Shown here: in pieces, positions 8,931-19,220 of the stretch
Position numbering within the stretch: position 1 is the stretch's first letter
How the letters are laid out: the number at the start of each line of letters is the position of its first letter
Source: CAZSSM01 sp964609385
Lineage (GTDB): Bacteria; Planctomycetota; Planctomycetia; Isosphaerales; Isosphaeraceae
DNA length: 64,000 nt
Reading direction: 5' to 3'
Assembly (NCBI GenBank): GCA_964609385.1
Contig: CAZSSM010000005.1
Span: 78,280 to 142,279 of the forward strand
The notes under the pieces: generated by a model
What the model was told of the DNA's origin: nothing
What the model saw: the letters and a program-made list of their open reading frames with translations, nothing else
Database searches by the model: none
Translations under genes and position numbers: made by a program

Positions 8931-11429
8931 ATGGATCTGTCGTTCTTCCCCCCTCTGTTTGCCTTCGCCAGCACCGAGGCGGCCGGAGCCGTCGAGGCCG
9001 GGACGCAGGCGGTCAGTAACCCTTGGCCGCAGCCTCTCCGAACGCTCTGCCAGTACCTCTACATCTATGGGAATCCGCAACTGACTTTCTCGGGCGATTT
9101 GCGCGTGCTCGGGAACGTTGCGAGTTGGATCACCACGCTCGGCCTCTTTTCGCTGCTCGGCTGGTTTGGCTACCTGATCGTCGGCTCGTTCCAGCAGCGT
9201 CGAAAAGCTGCGCTGGATGCCCTCGATTACGTCGCCCTCACCGCATTAATCGGTGTGCTCGGCACGATCTTCTATCAGGTCTACTTGACGACTCAGATGG
9301 AGGCGACCTCTACCGAGATCCCCACCATCTCCGGCCTCAATATCCCGGTGACACTCGGTCTATTCCTGCTCTTCGGTACCTTCGTTTTTGTCTGGGTCGA
9401 GCGAGCGATCTGGACTAGTGCGGTCAGCCAGGAATCGAAGTTCGATCGCAACCTGTTGATCTTGACCCACGTGCTCGCCCCGATCGGCCCCACCTTGGCG
9501 GTTCTCCTGCCCAGCTTCATTTCGATGAGCTACCTGAATGAGAGCCCTCCACTGACGCGAGTTGCGGAGGCCGGGTTCTCAGTCTCGGCGACTTACATGG
9601 GCACAGCGATCCTGCTGTCCTTATTAGGGAAGCTCTTGGGCGAGTTCGCGAAACTCCGAGGCCGTCGGCTCTACAGCATCGCCTGGCTAACTGTGGCCGA
9701 GTCGAACCGCCGGATGCGAGCCCTCTGGATCATGCTGGCGGTCTTCGGCGTCCTGCTCCTCTTCACCGACTGGTTCCTCGTGCCCACCCGCGCCGCTGAG
9801 ACCGGTAGCCTCTACACCGGCACGATCGCCTTTACGTGCTCCTTGCTGATCATGAGCATGGTCATCTTCCTGACCCCGCTCAGCCTGCCCAACGATATTC
9901 AGAACCAGACCATCTACACGGTCGTTTCCAAACCGGTCAGCCGACTCGAGCTGGTCTGGGGCCGGATCTTCGGCTTCATGGGTTTGATCACTCTGCTCCT
10001 GGTCATTTTCGGTATCGTTAGCGCCCTCTATGTGGTCCGGAACGTCCAGATCCAGAAGGACCGCCTTGCAGAGCAGCAAGCTGAGGCGGAGGAATTGAAC
10101 AACGAACGGCTCGTCGAGCGAGCCAAGTTCTCGCTCCTCCAGTTGGAGAAGCGGATGTCGGCTCGACAACGGATCGACGGCATCCTCACCTTCATCGATT
10201 CCCGAGGTCAGCCCCAGCCGATCGGCATCGACGTCGGCAGCGAACTGCGGACCCGGAGCCACATCGAAGGGGCGACCCAATCGGCGGCCATCTGGCAGTT
10301 CGCCCCCAAGATCCGCGACCCGTTGGACGGCCGTCGTGTGCTCAACCGTCGGGTCCCTGTGGAGGATCTGCTCCGACCCGGCTCGATCGAAGCACTGCTG
10401 AACCGCCAACTCCTGCTTGCCTTCCAGAACCGTGAGGCGGAGAGGGCCCGTGCGGCGGCGAATCTCACGGCGGAGCGGTCGCAAGAATTGGTGCGCGGCA
10501 TCCAAGAGAACGATCAGGAAATCGAGCAGCTCCAAGGCCAGATCGATCAGCTCAAGCGTCAGGAAGACGAACTCCAAGAGCAACTGACTGAGGCCCGGCA
10601 GTCGGGAGATGGGGGTGCTCAGGACCGAATTCAGCGCCAGATTAATCGGCTTCATTCGCCGCCGATTCCGTTGGAGATGACCTTCAACGTTTACCGGACC
10701 ACCAAGGGCGACCTGGGTAAGCCGGTCTACGCCAGCTTGGACGTCGTCAACGAACTCACCGACACCCGCGAGCGGGTCGTCTTCCCGGTCCGCGAATACT
10801 ACACCAACGAGCTGTTCATCCCCGCTGAGGTCCTGGCCGGTTCCAATGGTCAGCTCCGGGTCGTGGTCCGTTGCCTGACGCCACAGCAGTACCTCGGCAT
10901 GGCCGCGGAAGACCTGTACTTTGTCTACAGCGAGGGCGACTACTTCATTAACTTCATGAAGGGGATGATCGGTGTCTGGCTGCAGGCGTTGGTCCTGACG
11001 ACGATCGCCGTCTTCGCCGGCACCTTCCTGCGATGGCCGGTGGCCCTCCTGACGACGATCATGTTCTTCATCGCCGGCCAGGTCGCGTTCGCCTTCCTCG
11101 TTGGTTTCGCCAACCCGACCATGGAGGGCGGTGGTCCCTTCGAAGCGCTGATTCGGCTGCTCAACGGCAGCAACCAGATGGAGAACCTGGGCGACTCGCT
11201 CCCGGTCCTGACGGCCAAGTCGCTCGACACGATCGTCAGACCGGTCATGAGCCGACTGGTCTACCTGGTGCCGAACCTGAACGCCTTCGACTACTCCAAC
11301 CGGGTCGCCTCCGGCTACGCGGTCACCTGGTCCGAGTTGCTGGGCACCGGCCTCCTGGCCTTGGGATACTTCCTTCCCTTCTCCATTGCCGCCTATCTGA
11401 TTCTCAAGCGACGTGAGGTGGCCGCATGA
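8931..11429 (+). CDS. ABC transporter permease with large internal extracytoplasmic region (832 aa)
   Basis: The protein carries groups of hydrophobic segments at the N-terminal end (about residues 50-400) and again at the C-terminus (about 680-830). Between them is a large polar region. That insert contains a heptad-rich stretch (EIEQLQGQIDQLKRQEDELQ) predicted to form a coiled coil, then a beta-rich part. This fits an ABC-2-type permease with a big periplasmic insert. The ATG at 8931 is chosen because GGAG lies upstream and the protein then begins MDLSFFPPLFAFA; the frame is open a further 28 codons upstream. The stop overlaps the next start by 4 bp (ATGA), so translation is probably coupled. 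The substrate is unknown. Confidence 0.85.
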   Translation: MDLSFFPPLFAFASTEAAGAVEAGTQAVSNPWPQPLRTLCQYLYIYGNPQLTFSGDLRVLGNVASWITTLGLFSLLGWFGYLIVGSFQQRRKAALDALDYVALTALIGVLGTIFYQVYLTTQMEATSTEIPTISGLNIPVTLGLFLLFGTFVFVWVERAIWTSAVSQESKFDRNLLILTHVLAPIGPTLAVLLPSFISMSYLNESPPLTRVAEAGFSVSATYMGTAILLSLLGKLLGEFAKLRGRRLYSIAWLTVAESNRRMRALWIMLAVFGVLLLFTDWFLVPTRAAETGSLYTGTIAFTCSLLIMSMVIFLTPLSLPNDIQNQTIYTVVSKPVSRLELVWGRIFGFMGLITLLLVIFGIVSALYVVRNVQIQKDRLAEQQAEAEELNNERLVERAKFSLLQLEKRMSARQRIDGILTFIDSRGQPQPIGIDVGSELRTRSHIEGATQSAAIWQFAPKIRDPLDGRRVLNRRVPVEDLLRPGSIEALLNRQLLLAFQNREAERARAAANLTAERSQELVRGIQENDQEIEQLQGQIDQLKRQEDELQEQLTEARQSGDGGAQDRIQRQINRLHSPPIPLEMTFNVYRTTKGDLGKPVYASLDVVNELTDTRERVVFPVREYYTNELFIPAEVLAGSNGQLRVVVRCLTPQQYLGMAAEDLYFVYSEGDYFINFMKGMIGVWLQALVLTTIAVFAGTFLRWPVALLTTIMFFIAGQVAFAFLVGFANPTMEGGGPFEALIRLLNGSNQMENLGDSLPVLTAKSLDTIVRPVMSRLVYLVPNLNAFDYSNRVASGYAVTWSELLGTGLLALGYFLPFSIAAYLILKRREVAA

Positions 11430-12904
11430 GCGCCAAGACTAAGCCCGCCAATCAGCAGTCGAACGCCGCCCGAACCAAGCTCATCTACGGCGGCTGCATC
11501 ATGGTCCTGTTCGTCGTGATGTTCTACTACAACCAGTTCCTCGCCGAGCGGAAAGTCGACGACTACAAGCTCGACGAGTCAGCGCTGGGTAAGATCGACT
11601 CGGACAGCTTCATGCTCAAGATCGCCCAGCTCTGCGGGATGCGTGGCGTCACCGCCAACGTCCTCTGGATGCAGTCGATCAATCTGTCCCGGAGCCACGA
11701 GTGGGACAAGATGGCCAACACCGTCGACCGGATCACCACGCTCCAGCCCCACTTCCTCTCGGTCTGGAGCTTTCAGGGCTGGAACCTGGCGTACAACGTC
11801 TCGGTCGAGTGGGACGCGCCCGAGGATAAGTACTCCTGGATCAAGAAGGGGGTCAACTTCCTCAAGCGTGGCGTGACCAAGAACGAAAAGTCGCCCGACT
11901 TGCTCTGGGACACCGCCTGGACCTACTATCACAAGTTTGGCTCGGCCGACGAGGCAGTGATCTTACGTCGCCTGCTCGTCGACGACACGGACGAAGACTT
12001 CAAGCGGGTCAACTACGTCGACCCGACCCGGAGCAGCGACGAGCGTTCGGTGATCTACGACGACAACTTTCAGCTCTCCCGAGGCTGGTTCTACAAGGCG
12101 ATCAACCTCATTGACAAGGGCGAGAACCGTCTGTTCACCGGCGGCGGTTCGGAGAACGATCTGCCCATGGAGTTCGTCGACCCGATCAAGCAGCGCAAGG
12201 GGCGTCCCAACGACCTCGTCTTCTTCACAAAGGCCGCTTCGGCTCAGACCAAGTATGCCGAAAGCTTGGAGAAGACCAGCGTCCTGGGCCGACCGGCCCG
12301 CTTCGGTGAGGTCGCTCAGCTCCAGTGGGAACGTGCCATCGAGGATTGGGAGCTTTTCGGCATCCGCTCCTTCGAGGTCGGTAACCACCTAACCGACGAC
12401 GAAGGCAACTACGAACTCGTCCAGATCGGCGACTCCCTTTACCCGGATCGTCTCGAACAGCTCTCCGACAACCAGGCGTATTGGACTGAACGTTGGGGTC
12501 GTCAGGTCAACTACCCGTACTGGTACGAACGTGCCCAGGCCGAATCCACCGAGGAGGGCGTCGAAGCGCGTCGCTACTTCTACGAGGGCAGCATCGCCTA
12601 CAAGCTCGGGGAGTTCGAAGCCGCTGTTGATAAGTTCCAAAGCGGTTTGATCATCTGGGAAGACCTGCTTAGAGACTACCCGAACTTCGGGCGAGCCACC
12701 CTGAGCCAAGAGAACAATGGCTTGTTGGCCAAGCGTTACATCCTCGCTCTCCGCCAGCTCGGCGAAGAGGCCGACGAGGACACGCCGTTCCTCCAAGAGG
12801 CCCTCGAGCTTTCCGAAGACGTCCAACTCGACCCGTTCGACGCCATCGATATGGGCTTGGTCTCCGAGGCCGAACTCACCAACGCTTTGCAGGGTTCCAA
12901 CTGA
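11426..12904 (+). CDS. Membrane-anchored helical-repeat protein of the ABC operon (492 aa)
   Basis: A single N-terminal membrane anchor (about residues 18-38, KLIYGGCIMVLFVVMFYYNQ) precedes a long soluble domain. That domain is rich in Trp, Tyr and helical pairs resembling degenerate TPR units, for example the segments at LQPHFLSVWSFQGWNLAYNV and YFYEGSIAYKLGEFEAAVDK. No catalytic motif is visible. The start overlaps the permease stop by 4 bp and a strong terminator follows, so it belongs to the ABC transporter operon. It may bind the permease or its cargo on the outer face, which is inference. Confidence 0.8.
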   Translation: MSAKTKPANQQSNAARTKLIYGGCIMVLFVVMFYYNQFLAERKVDDYKLDESALGKIDSDSFMLKIAQLCGMRGVTANVLWMQSINLSRSHEWDKMANTVDRITTLQPHFLSVWSFQGWNLAYNVSVEWDAPEDKYSWIKKGVNFLKRGVTKNEKSPDLLWDTAWTYYHKFGSADEAVILRRLLVDDTDEDFKRVNYVDPTRSSDERSVIYDDNFQLSRGWFYKAINLIDKGENRLFTGGGSENDLPMEFVDPIKQRKGRPNDLVFFTKAASAQTKYAESLEKTSVLGRPARFGEVAQLQWERAIEDWELFGIRSFEVGNHLTDDEGNYELVQIGDSLYPDRLEQLSDNQAYWTERWGRQVNYPYWYERAQAESTEEGVEARRYFYEGSIAYKLGEFEAAVDKFQSGLIIWEDLLRDYPNFGRATLSQENNGLLAKRYILALRQLGEEADEDTPFLQEALELSEDVQLDPFDAIDMGLVSEAELTNALQGSN

Positions 12905-12982
12905 TCGACTGTCCGGGTCTTCGATGATGAGCGATCGTTGACGCTTAGATTCGTTTCGACTCGACGGTGATTTCAATATGAT

Positions 12983-13020
12983 CGGGCGTGGCTGAGGTCT
13001 TTCGGTCACGCCCGTTTTCT
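12983..13020 (+). terminator. Intrinsic terminator of the ABC transporter operon
   Basis: An 8-bp stem (CGGGCGTG at 12983-12990, CACGCCCG at 13007-13014) with a 16-nt loop is followed by TTTTCT. It lies 80 bp after the last gene of the operon. Confidence 0.8.
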
Positions 13021-13108
13021 CGTTAAGCCCGGTTGTGCTGACCGTCTCCTTTCGAGCGTCGACACGCCTGTTCCGCCCTGTCCGAACAGCCTTGAGAGAG
13101 GTAGCTCC

Positions 13109-13966
13109 ATGAGCGCGGAGAACGCGGTCCGTACCCTGCGGGTCGGCCATAGCCCCGACGCCGACGACGCCTTCATGTTCTATGCTCTGACGCATGAGAA
13201 GATCGACACCGGTTCGCTCCGATTCACCCATCAGCTCGAGGACATCGAGACGCTGAACCAGCGGGCGCGTCGGGGCGAGTTGGAGATCTCGGCGGTCAGC
13301 ATCCACGCCTTCGCTTACTTGACCGAAACCTATGCCCTACTCGCCTCGGGCTCGAGCATGGGAGACAAGTACGGTCCGAAGGTGGTCACCCGCGAGCCGT
13401 CGACGATCGACGACCTGAAGCGTCGGGACGTGACGATCGCGATCCCCGGCCCGTTGACGACCGCCTACCTGACGACTCAGCTCTGCTTCGGGCGCGACGC
13501 CAAGACGACCGCGATGCCCTTCGACCAGATCCTCCCAGCCGTGGCCGAGGGACGCGTCGACGCCGGCGTGATCATCCACGAGGGCCAGCTTTACTACGGC
13601 GACAAGGGGCTGCACCAGGCCGTCGACCTCGGCGTCTGGTGGCACGAGCAGACCGGACTCCCCCTGCCCTTGGGCGGCAATGTGGTCCGCAAGGATCTCG
13701 GCGAGGAGACCATCGTCGAGGTCGCGCGCCTGCTCAAGGAGAGCATCCAGTACGGGCTCGACCATCGACAGGAAGCGCTTGATTACGCCCTGGAGTACGC
13801 CCGCGACCTCGACCCGAACTTGGCCGATCGGTTCGTTGGGATGTACGTCAACGACTGGACCGTCGACTACGGCCCCATCGGTCGCGAGGCCGTGCGGACC
13901 CTGTTGACCAAAGCACACGAAGCTGGCATCATCCCCGAGCCGGTCGAGGTCGCATTTGTCGGCTGA
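13109..13966 (+). CDS. mqnD: 1,4-dihydroxy-6-naphthoate synthase (futalosine menaquinone pathway)
   Basis: MqnD converts cyclic dehypoxanthine futalosine to 1,4-dihydroxy-6-naphthoate in the alternative menaquinone route. The 285-aa protein has the periplasmic-binding-like fold of MqnA/MqnD. Its N-terminal GHSPDADDAFMFYAL matches the MqnD SPxxxDxFxF motif better than MqnA. It also has ELEISAVSIHAFAYL, IAIPGPLTTAYL and DAGVIIHEGQLYY, where the histidine is the catalytic base in the family. GAGAGAGG lies before the ATG. The other mqn genes are not in the window. The next gene, a hydrolase, starts 74 bp later. Confidence 0.88.
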   Translation: MSAENAVRTLRVGHSPDADDAFMFYALTHEKIDTGSLRFTHQLEDIETLNQRARRGELEISAVSIHAFAYLTETYALLASGSSMGDKYGPKVVTREPSTIDDLKRRDVTIAIPGPLTTAYLTTQLCFGRDAKTTAMPFDQILPAVAEGRVDAGVIIHEGQLYYGDKGLHQAVDLGVWWHEQTGLPLPLGGNVVRKDLGEETIVEVARLLKESIQYGLDHRQEALDYALEYARDLDPNLADRFVGMYVNDWTVDYGPIGREAVRTLLTKAHEAGIIPEPVEVAFVG

Positions 13967-14040
13967 CCCTTTCGACATGAGGGAACCGAGATCCGGACCG
14001 ATCTCGTGACCACCCCGATGATCGTTGTGGAGGTGCTCCC

Positions 14041-14652
14041 ATGGCCGAGATCCTCGCGCAACTCTTGACCCTCCGTGACCAGCCCGTCGATGTACTCGTG
14101 GCCGGTCCCCGCTCGGGTCGGCCGATTCTCTTGCTCCATGGCGCCAGCTTCTCGGCGGAGACCTGGCGCGAGATCGGCACGCTCGAGGTCCTCGCCGATG
14201 CGGGCTACCGAGCTGTCGCGGTCCACCTCCACGGTCGCGGACGCACACCGGCCGATCTCGGGATCCTGACGCCGAAGACCTGGCTGCTCGCCGCCCTCGA
14301 CACACTCGAAGCCGAGGTCTGGGACACGCCACGCCCGGTCGTCGTGACCCCCTCGATGAGCGGGCGATACGCCTTACCCGTGGCGGCTGAGCATCCCGAG
14401 CGGTTCGCCGGCATGGTCGCCGTTGCTCCGGTGGCGATCCCGTCGCACCTCAAGAATCTCACCCGCTTCACCGCGCCGGTGCTGGCCCTCTGGGGAGAGA
14501 ACGACCGCACCATCCCGCTCGAACAGGCCGATCAGCTCGTCGCCGCCGTCCCGAACGGCCGCAAGGTGATCATCCCCGGAGGCAGACACGCCGTCTACAT
14601 GGGCGCCCCCGAGACGTTCAACAAAATCCTGATAGACTTCATTTGCGAATAG
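14041..14652 (+). CDS. Alpha/beta hydrolase (203 aa)
   Basis: This small single-domain alpha/beta hydrolase resembles the ABHD14 group. It has the oxyanion motif LLLHGASF, the nucleophile elbow SMSGRY (in place of the common GxSxG), the acid in ALWGENDRTIP, and the catalytic histidine in IPGGRHAVYM. There is no signal peptide, so it is probably cytoplasmic. GGAGGTG lies eight bases before the ATG. It follows mqnD at 74 bp and may share its transcript. A role in menaquinone synthesis is not indicated; the substrate is unknown. Confidence 0.85.
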   Translation: MAEILAQLLTLRDQPVDVLVAGPRSGRPILLLHGASFSAETWREIGTLEVLADAGYRAVAVHLHGRGRTPADLGILTPKTWLLAALDTLEAEVWDTPRPVVVTPSMSGRYALPVAAEHPERFAGMVAVAPVAIPSHLKNLTRFTAPVLALWGENDRTIPLEQADQLVAAVPNGRKVIIPGGRHAVYMGAPETFNKILIDFICE

Positions 14653-14762
14653 CTGCAATCCTCGAACGCATGATGACCCCCCCGAAAACTTTGGCAATTT
14701 GGCTGAACCTCGATATTCTGTCTTGGTTTAACGACGTTTTCGTAAGAGTTATTTGTTTCTAG

Positions 14763-16368
14763 CTAATTACTTATCGTTTCCGAAGGTTTCTTGTCCGAAC
14801 AAGCGTCGTCAATTGATCCAGAACGCGCGATTTCGCTCAAAGGTACTCGGACGCCGTAGTCTTTCCCGTTACTTATAGAACGGCCTTTGGCGTAATCTTC
14901 TTGATTGAGAATGATGTGACCACCGTCATCAGTTTGATCGAGGCCGAGGGAGTAAATCTCGATCGCTTCACGACTATGGCGGTAGACCATTGGTCGATCA
15001 ACGAAGCGGTCGATCGGGACTTGATCGAGATAATCTGGGACGAGCGAGCTGATTCCGTCCGGCCACTCGCCGCGATCACGACGAAAACGCACCGCTGCGA
15101 CCAAAACATGCATTGCGTCGCACTGTGCTAGCCAGTCACAAGTCAAGGCGAATCGGCTCGGCGTCAAATCGTAGAGCAGACCAACCATGAGGGTATGGTT
15201 GCGCTGTGCAAGCCCGTTGTTCGAGAGTCGCACCGCTTGATCTTCCAAGATCGCGAGTGCATCTTGATAGATGGATTTGTTTCTTAACTTAGCAAAATAG
15301 CATTTGTGATTTTATTGTAGTATTCTATACCAACAGCGTGGTTTGTTTTCAAGTAACTTGTAATGAGTGGCATCCACCTGGATCGCTGTGCAAGCTGAAG
15401 TCCCGGATTGATGTCGGCTAGAAGACGTCCTTCGATAAATCGAGCGAGGATATCGGAAAATTCGGCCCGAGCACCAAGGATGTAGGTCGCGATCGTATCG
15501 TCCAACCCAAGGCACATTAGGTGTTCCTGAGCTCGAACCAGATTGGCCTCCGACGGAACCGCACGAGATAGGATGCGTCGCATCATTGTGAAGGAAATGC
15601 TTCACAGGCGAAATCGGACCGCTCGACTGAGCGAGTCCGGTTCACTCGAGAGCGACTCAGCCGCATTGAGAACCGCAATGCAGAGAACAAACGCCTCATC
15701 GAACCTTCCGGCACCGATACATCCTTCGATTTCAAAACAGAGCAACTGGGCGGCTGTCCTAAGGGGTTCGGCGGATCGATCCTCACGAAAAAACCGATTC
15801 AGTTCACCACCGTTAGGCCATCGTCCTTTCGGAAGGTCGACCAGGCCGCGAAGTCGATCGATCGTCTCGGCGAATCGGAGTCGTACTTCAAGGATCCGGA
15901 ATTAGACCGCGAGTGGGATGGGCTGTCGGGTTCGAATTGATTGAGGTAGTTGGTAAGCGTCACAGGATCATCAAAGTTATTGAACTCGATCACGTCCCAA
16001 AAAGGTTCGTCGATGACCTCGGGTTTCTCTTCGAATTCGGCGATCGTCTCGGAGATGAGGAGCGCGGAGTTCTCATGATCGGGTATGTCGGGCCAAGACG
16101 CCTCAAGTCCTTCGAGCGTCCAGGCCGGCGTATCGCGAACTGCTTCGGCCATCGCGTTGGCCAGACGGATCCGCGCCACGACGTCGTAGACGATTTCCGC
16201 AAGGATGATCTCGATGACTCCACTGATCAGAATCCACCGCCATCGCCGGCCTCGCTTCGGGATAGGTTTGTTAGATTCCGGCAATTCGACCGGCATATGT
16301 AGCTTTGAGTGGGACACAGTGATGCTCAGTCGCCTAAGTGATTCGATCCCCAGAGGGTAATCCGACAT
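14763..16368 (-). pseudogene. Decayed gene of a membrane-anchored, GspG-like planctomycete family
   Basis: Pieces of one protein lie in order on the minus strand in different frames. Piece A (16368 to about 15900) has a membrane anchor (WILISGVIEIILAEIVYDVV) and the segment ASWPDIPDHENSALLI. Piece B (about 15895 to 15605, another frame) reads RLRGLVDLPKGRWPNGGELN then GRFDEAFVLCIAVLNAAESL. A TGA at 15602-15604 interrupts it, and the same frame continues as piece C to 15284. After a second frame change near 15300, piece D (to 14763) reads AAVRFRRDRGEWPDGISSLV and EIYSLGLDQTDDGG, like the C-terminus of type II secretion GspG-like proteins. Two frameshifts plus one in-frame stop make a working gene unlikely. 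A sequencing error could explain a frameshift but hardly all three lesions. Confidence 0.75.
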
Positions 16369-16615
16369 GATCCACGTCGTTGTGGATTCGTCTGATCTCC
16401 GAAAAGAGTATACCCCAGGACGATCGCCGGATCGAGCCGCCAGTTATTCGATGGTTACGAAGAACAGCGCCCGTAGCCGAAGTCGAATCGGGCATGGAGT
16501 CACAGGTTCTTCGCGATGTCCAGGTCATCGCTTCGGAGAGGTCTGTCGCGACCTTGAGAGTCGATCGAGCCGATGGCGGAGGCGCATTTGGGTATTCGTC
16601 TCGAGGAGAAACGCG

Positions 16616-16647
16616 AACGGCCGAGCCCGTTGGTGGGCTCGGCCGTT
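16616..16647 (-). terminator. Terminator-like hairpin after the Prc protease gene
   Basis: A perfect inverted repeat (AACGGCCGAGCCC at 16616-16628 against GGGCTCGGCCGTT at 16635-16647) lies about 75 bases past the stop codon of the minus-strand protease gene. The bases after it on that strand (CGCGTTTCTC) are only weakly T-rich. Confidence 0.6.
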
Positions 16648-16720
16648 GAGGAGCTGACATCGTTGCCCTTGCCGATATGATGTCGGCGGATTGGCGGGAC
16701 TTATCGCGACACCGCTTGGA

Positions 16721-18817
16721 TCAGCGGTTGCGGATCGGGACAGCGGCAAGCATGTTCCGACGCTTGAGGTCGTCGTAGTAGTCGGCGAGGATGGTCAGGA
16801 CTTCTTCCTTGTAGTAGTCGAGGGGCCAGACTTGTCGTCGACGCTTACGGGCCTCGTCGCGGAGCTGCTCCTCGGTCTTGCCGCGATTCTCCTCGTTGCT
16901 GAGCGCGAGGTAGCGTTCGCGATACTTCTCGCGGCTGAGCGGGATCTGCTTGACGTCGCGATAGCGGTCGCGGACCTCTCGACGCTCACGCTCGGTCTGA
17001 AACTCGTCATTGGCCTCGCGGCGCTGCTCGGAACGAGCCCGAAGACGCTCGACCAGCGGATCGATGACCAGCGCGAACCGGTCGTGTCGCTTCTCGGGGA
17101 CCACGTTGAAGGCTAAGGCGTTCTCGGCGGTCTCTTCGCCGAAGTCCTCGAAATCGAGCGCGGTCGGCAGCAGGATGTCGGGCTTGACCCCCTCGATCTG
17201 GGTGCTCTCGCCGTTGGCCCGGTAGAACTGCTGGACCGTCACCTTCAAGGCTCCCAGCGCGGGCAGGCGTTCGTCGCGGAGGAACTCGTTGATCGGTAGG
17301 ATCGTTTGGACGGTCCCCTTCCCGAAGGTGCTGGAGTCGCCAATGATCAGGCCGCGCTGGTAATCCTTGATGACGCCGGCGAAGATCTCCGAGGCGCTGG
17401 CGCTCTGCTTGTTGATCAGGACCGCCATCGGTCCATCCCAGGCCGTGCCGGGATTCTCGTCGTTGAGCGCCTGGATGCCCGCAGCGTTGCGGACCTGGAC
17501 GACCGGACCGCGGTCGATGAACAGACCGGACAGCTCGATCGCCTCCAGGAGCAGCCCACCGCCATTGTACTGGAGGTCGATGAGGACCACATCGACGTCC
17601 TTGTTGCTGAACGAGCGGAGGATCCGACGGCAGTCCTCGGTGACGCTGACGACCTCCTCCTCGTTCTCGGCGATGGCCGGCGAGTTGCCGTAGAACGTCG
17701 GGATCTTAATGACGCCGATTCTGACCGGCTCGCCCCCCTCGACGGGACGCTCATGGATCACGCTCTTGGCGCGCTGATCGACCAGGTTGATCTTCTCGCG
17801 GATCAACTCGTAGATCCGACGCTCTTCCATCCCACGCGGCACGACGATCAAGCGGATCTTCGTCCCTCGCTTGCCGCGGATGTACTGGACGACGTCGGTC
17901 AGCTTCATCTCGGCGAACTCGAGGGTCTCGCCCTCCTCGTCCAACTCGATGCCGACGATCCGATCCTCAGGCTGGAGCCGGCCGTCCTTGTCGGCGGCGC
18001 CTCCAGGGACGACATCTTCGACGACCGGCAGGCCGTCCTCGCTCCGGAGCGTTGCCCCGATGCCCTCAAGGTTCAGCTCTAAGGCGACCTGCGAGAAGTT
18101 CTGCCAGGTCTCATCGCTCCAGTAATCGCTGTGCGGATCGATGGCGCGGGTGAGGCTACCGAGGTAGGTCTCCAACAGCTCTTCTTCGTCGAACTGGTTG
18201 AACCGCCGATTAATGTCCCGATAGCGGATCAGGAGCCGCTCGCGGGACTTGTCCAGATCGGTGCCGGAAAACTCGTACTGGAGCAGGTCGAGCTTGAGCC
18301 GCTTGCGCCAGCGGTCGCGGGCCTCGTCGTCGTCGGCCGGGTAGTCCATCAGTTCGGGATCGGCCGCAATCGTCTCGTCGATCGAGAAGTCGAACTCGCC
18401 GGCCAGCAACTCCTCGACCATGGTGAAGCGCTGCTCGCGACGCTCCAGGTAACGGTCGAAGACCTCGAACGCGAAGCTGAGATTGTCCCGGGCCTGGATC
18501 TGATCGTCGAGGTTCAGACGCGATTTGACGAACTCGTCGACATCCGCCTTCAGGAAGATGTCCTTACGGGGATCGAGGGCCTCCAAATAGTTGTCGTACC
18601 AACGCGCTGAGAGGTCGTCGTTGAGCTGTGGCTTGGACAGGTGTTGGCGTTTGAGCAGCTCGGCGACGATCAAGGCGGTGATTTGGTCGTTGCCACGCGG
18701 GCGGAGATCGGGCCGCTGGGCGCCAACGATGACGAACGTCAAGGCCACAGCGAACAGGCAAGCCGCGATCGGAACGACTCGTAGGCGCGTTAGCGCAAAT
18801 CGTTGCATGTGCACCAT
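16721..18817 (-). CDS. prc: Carboxy-terminal processing protease, Prc/Tsp type
   Basis: This is a periplasmic serine protease of the S41 family that degrades or trims proteins from their C-termini. The protein (698 aa from 18817) has a signal peptide or anchor (about residues 11-33), the Prc N-terminal helical domain, a PDZ domain (about 240-320, LNLEGIGATLRSEDGLPVVE), then the S41 core. The catalytic serine lies in SASASE (residues 472-477) and the lysine is Lys500 in STFGKGTVQ. The NGGG strand reads LQYNGGGLLLEA where LRxNGGG is usual. The ATG at 18808 may be the true start, since AGGGA lies about 11 bases before it but almost touches the ATG at 18817. The gene stands alone. Confidence 0.93.
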   Translation of the reverse strand: MVHMQRFALTRLRVVPIAACLFAVALTFVIVGAQRPDLRPRGNDQITALIVAELLKRQHLSKPQLNDDLSARWYDNYLEALDPRKDIFLKADVDEFVKSRLNLDDQIQARDNLSFAFEVFDRYLERREQRFTMVEELLAGEFDFSIDETIAADPELMDYPADDDEARDRWRKRLKLDLLQYEFSGTDLDKSRERLLIRYRDINRRFNQFDEEELLETYLGSLTRAIDPHSDYWSDETWQNFSQVALELNLEGIGATLRSEDGLPVVEDVVPGGAADKDGRLQPEDRIVGIELDEEGETLEFAEMKLTDVVQYIRGKRGTKIRLIVVPRGMEERRIYELIREKINLVDQRAKSVIHERPVEGGEPVRIGVIKIPTFYGNSPAIAENEEEVVSVTEDCRRILRSFSNKDVDVVLIDLQYNGGGLLLEAIELSGLFIDRGPVVQVRNAAGIQALNDENPGTAWDGPMAVLINKQSASASEIFAGVIKDYQRGLIIGDSSTFGKGTVQTILPINEFLRDERLPALGALKVTVQQFYRANGESTQIEGVKPDILLPTALDFEDFGEETAENALAFNVVPEKRHDRFALVIDPLVERLRARSEQRREANDEFQTERERREVRDRYRDVKQIPLSREKYRERYLALSNEENRGKTEEQLRDEARKRRRQVWPLDYYKEEVLTILADYYDDLKRRNMLAAVPIRNR

Positions 18818-19220
18818 TTCCCTAACAAGGACGGGTCCCAGGGCGAAGGGCCCCCATCGGGTCGAAACAATGACCGGTCACAGTGAACCTGAAAGAGACA
18901 AGCGTCAATGGCTCAAGCATGGGCCGACGCAACTCTCCAGGACTGGGCCGCTTCCGAACAGAAACGGGCGACGTGGCGTGATCAACTCATCGTAGATCGC
19001 CGGTCGACCCCAAGACAAGCGTGATGGAAGACCAAAGATCGTCGCGTGCGTCAAGCGATCCCGAGGCACGTCGACCGCAACACACAGGCCATAGGATCGC
19101 CATGATCGACAAACCGCAGCCATTTTCCCAGGCTTGCCCAGGCGCCTCCGGCAAGACCATAAACGATGCTGAAATAGAGTTGAATCCTGGCGAAATCCCG
19201 ACGACGCGTGCGAGAGAATC
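18818..19220. other. Intergenic region upstream of the protease gene
   Basis: No gene is supported. A 119-codon minus frame at 18905-19264 is Arg/Cys-rich, lacks family resemblance and overlaps the better small plus-strand gene at 19221. Confidence 0.45.
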
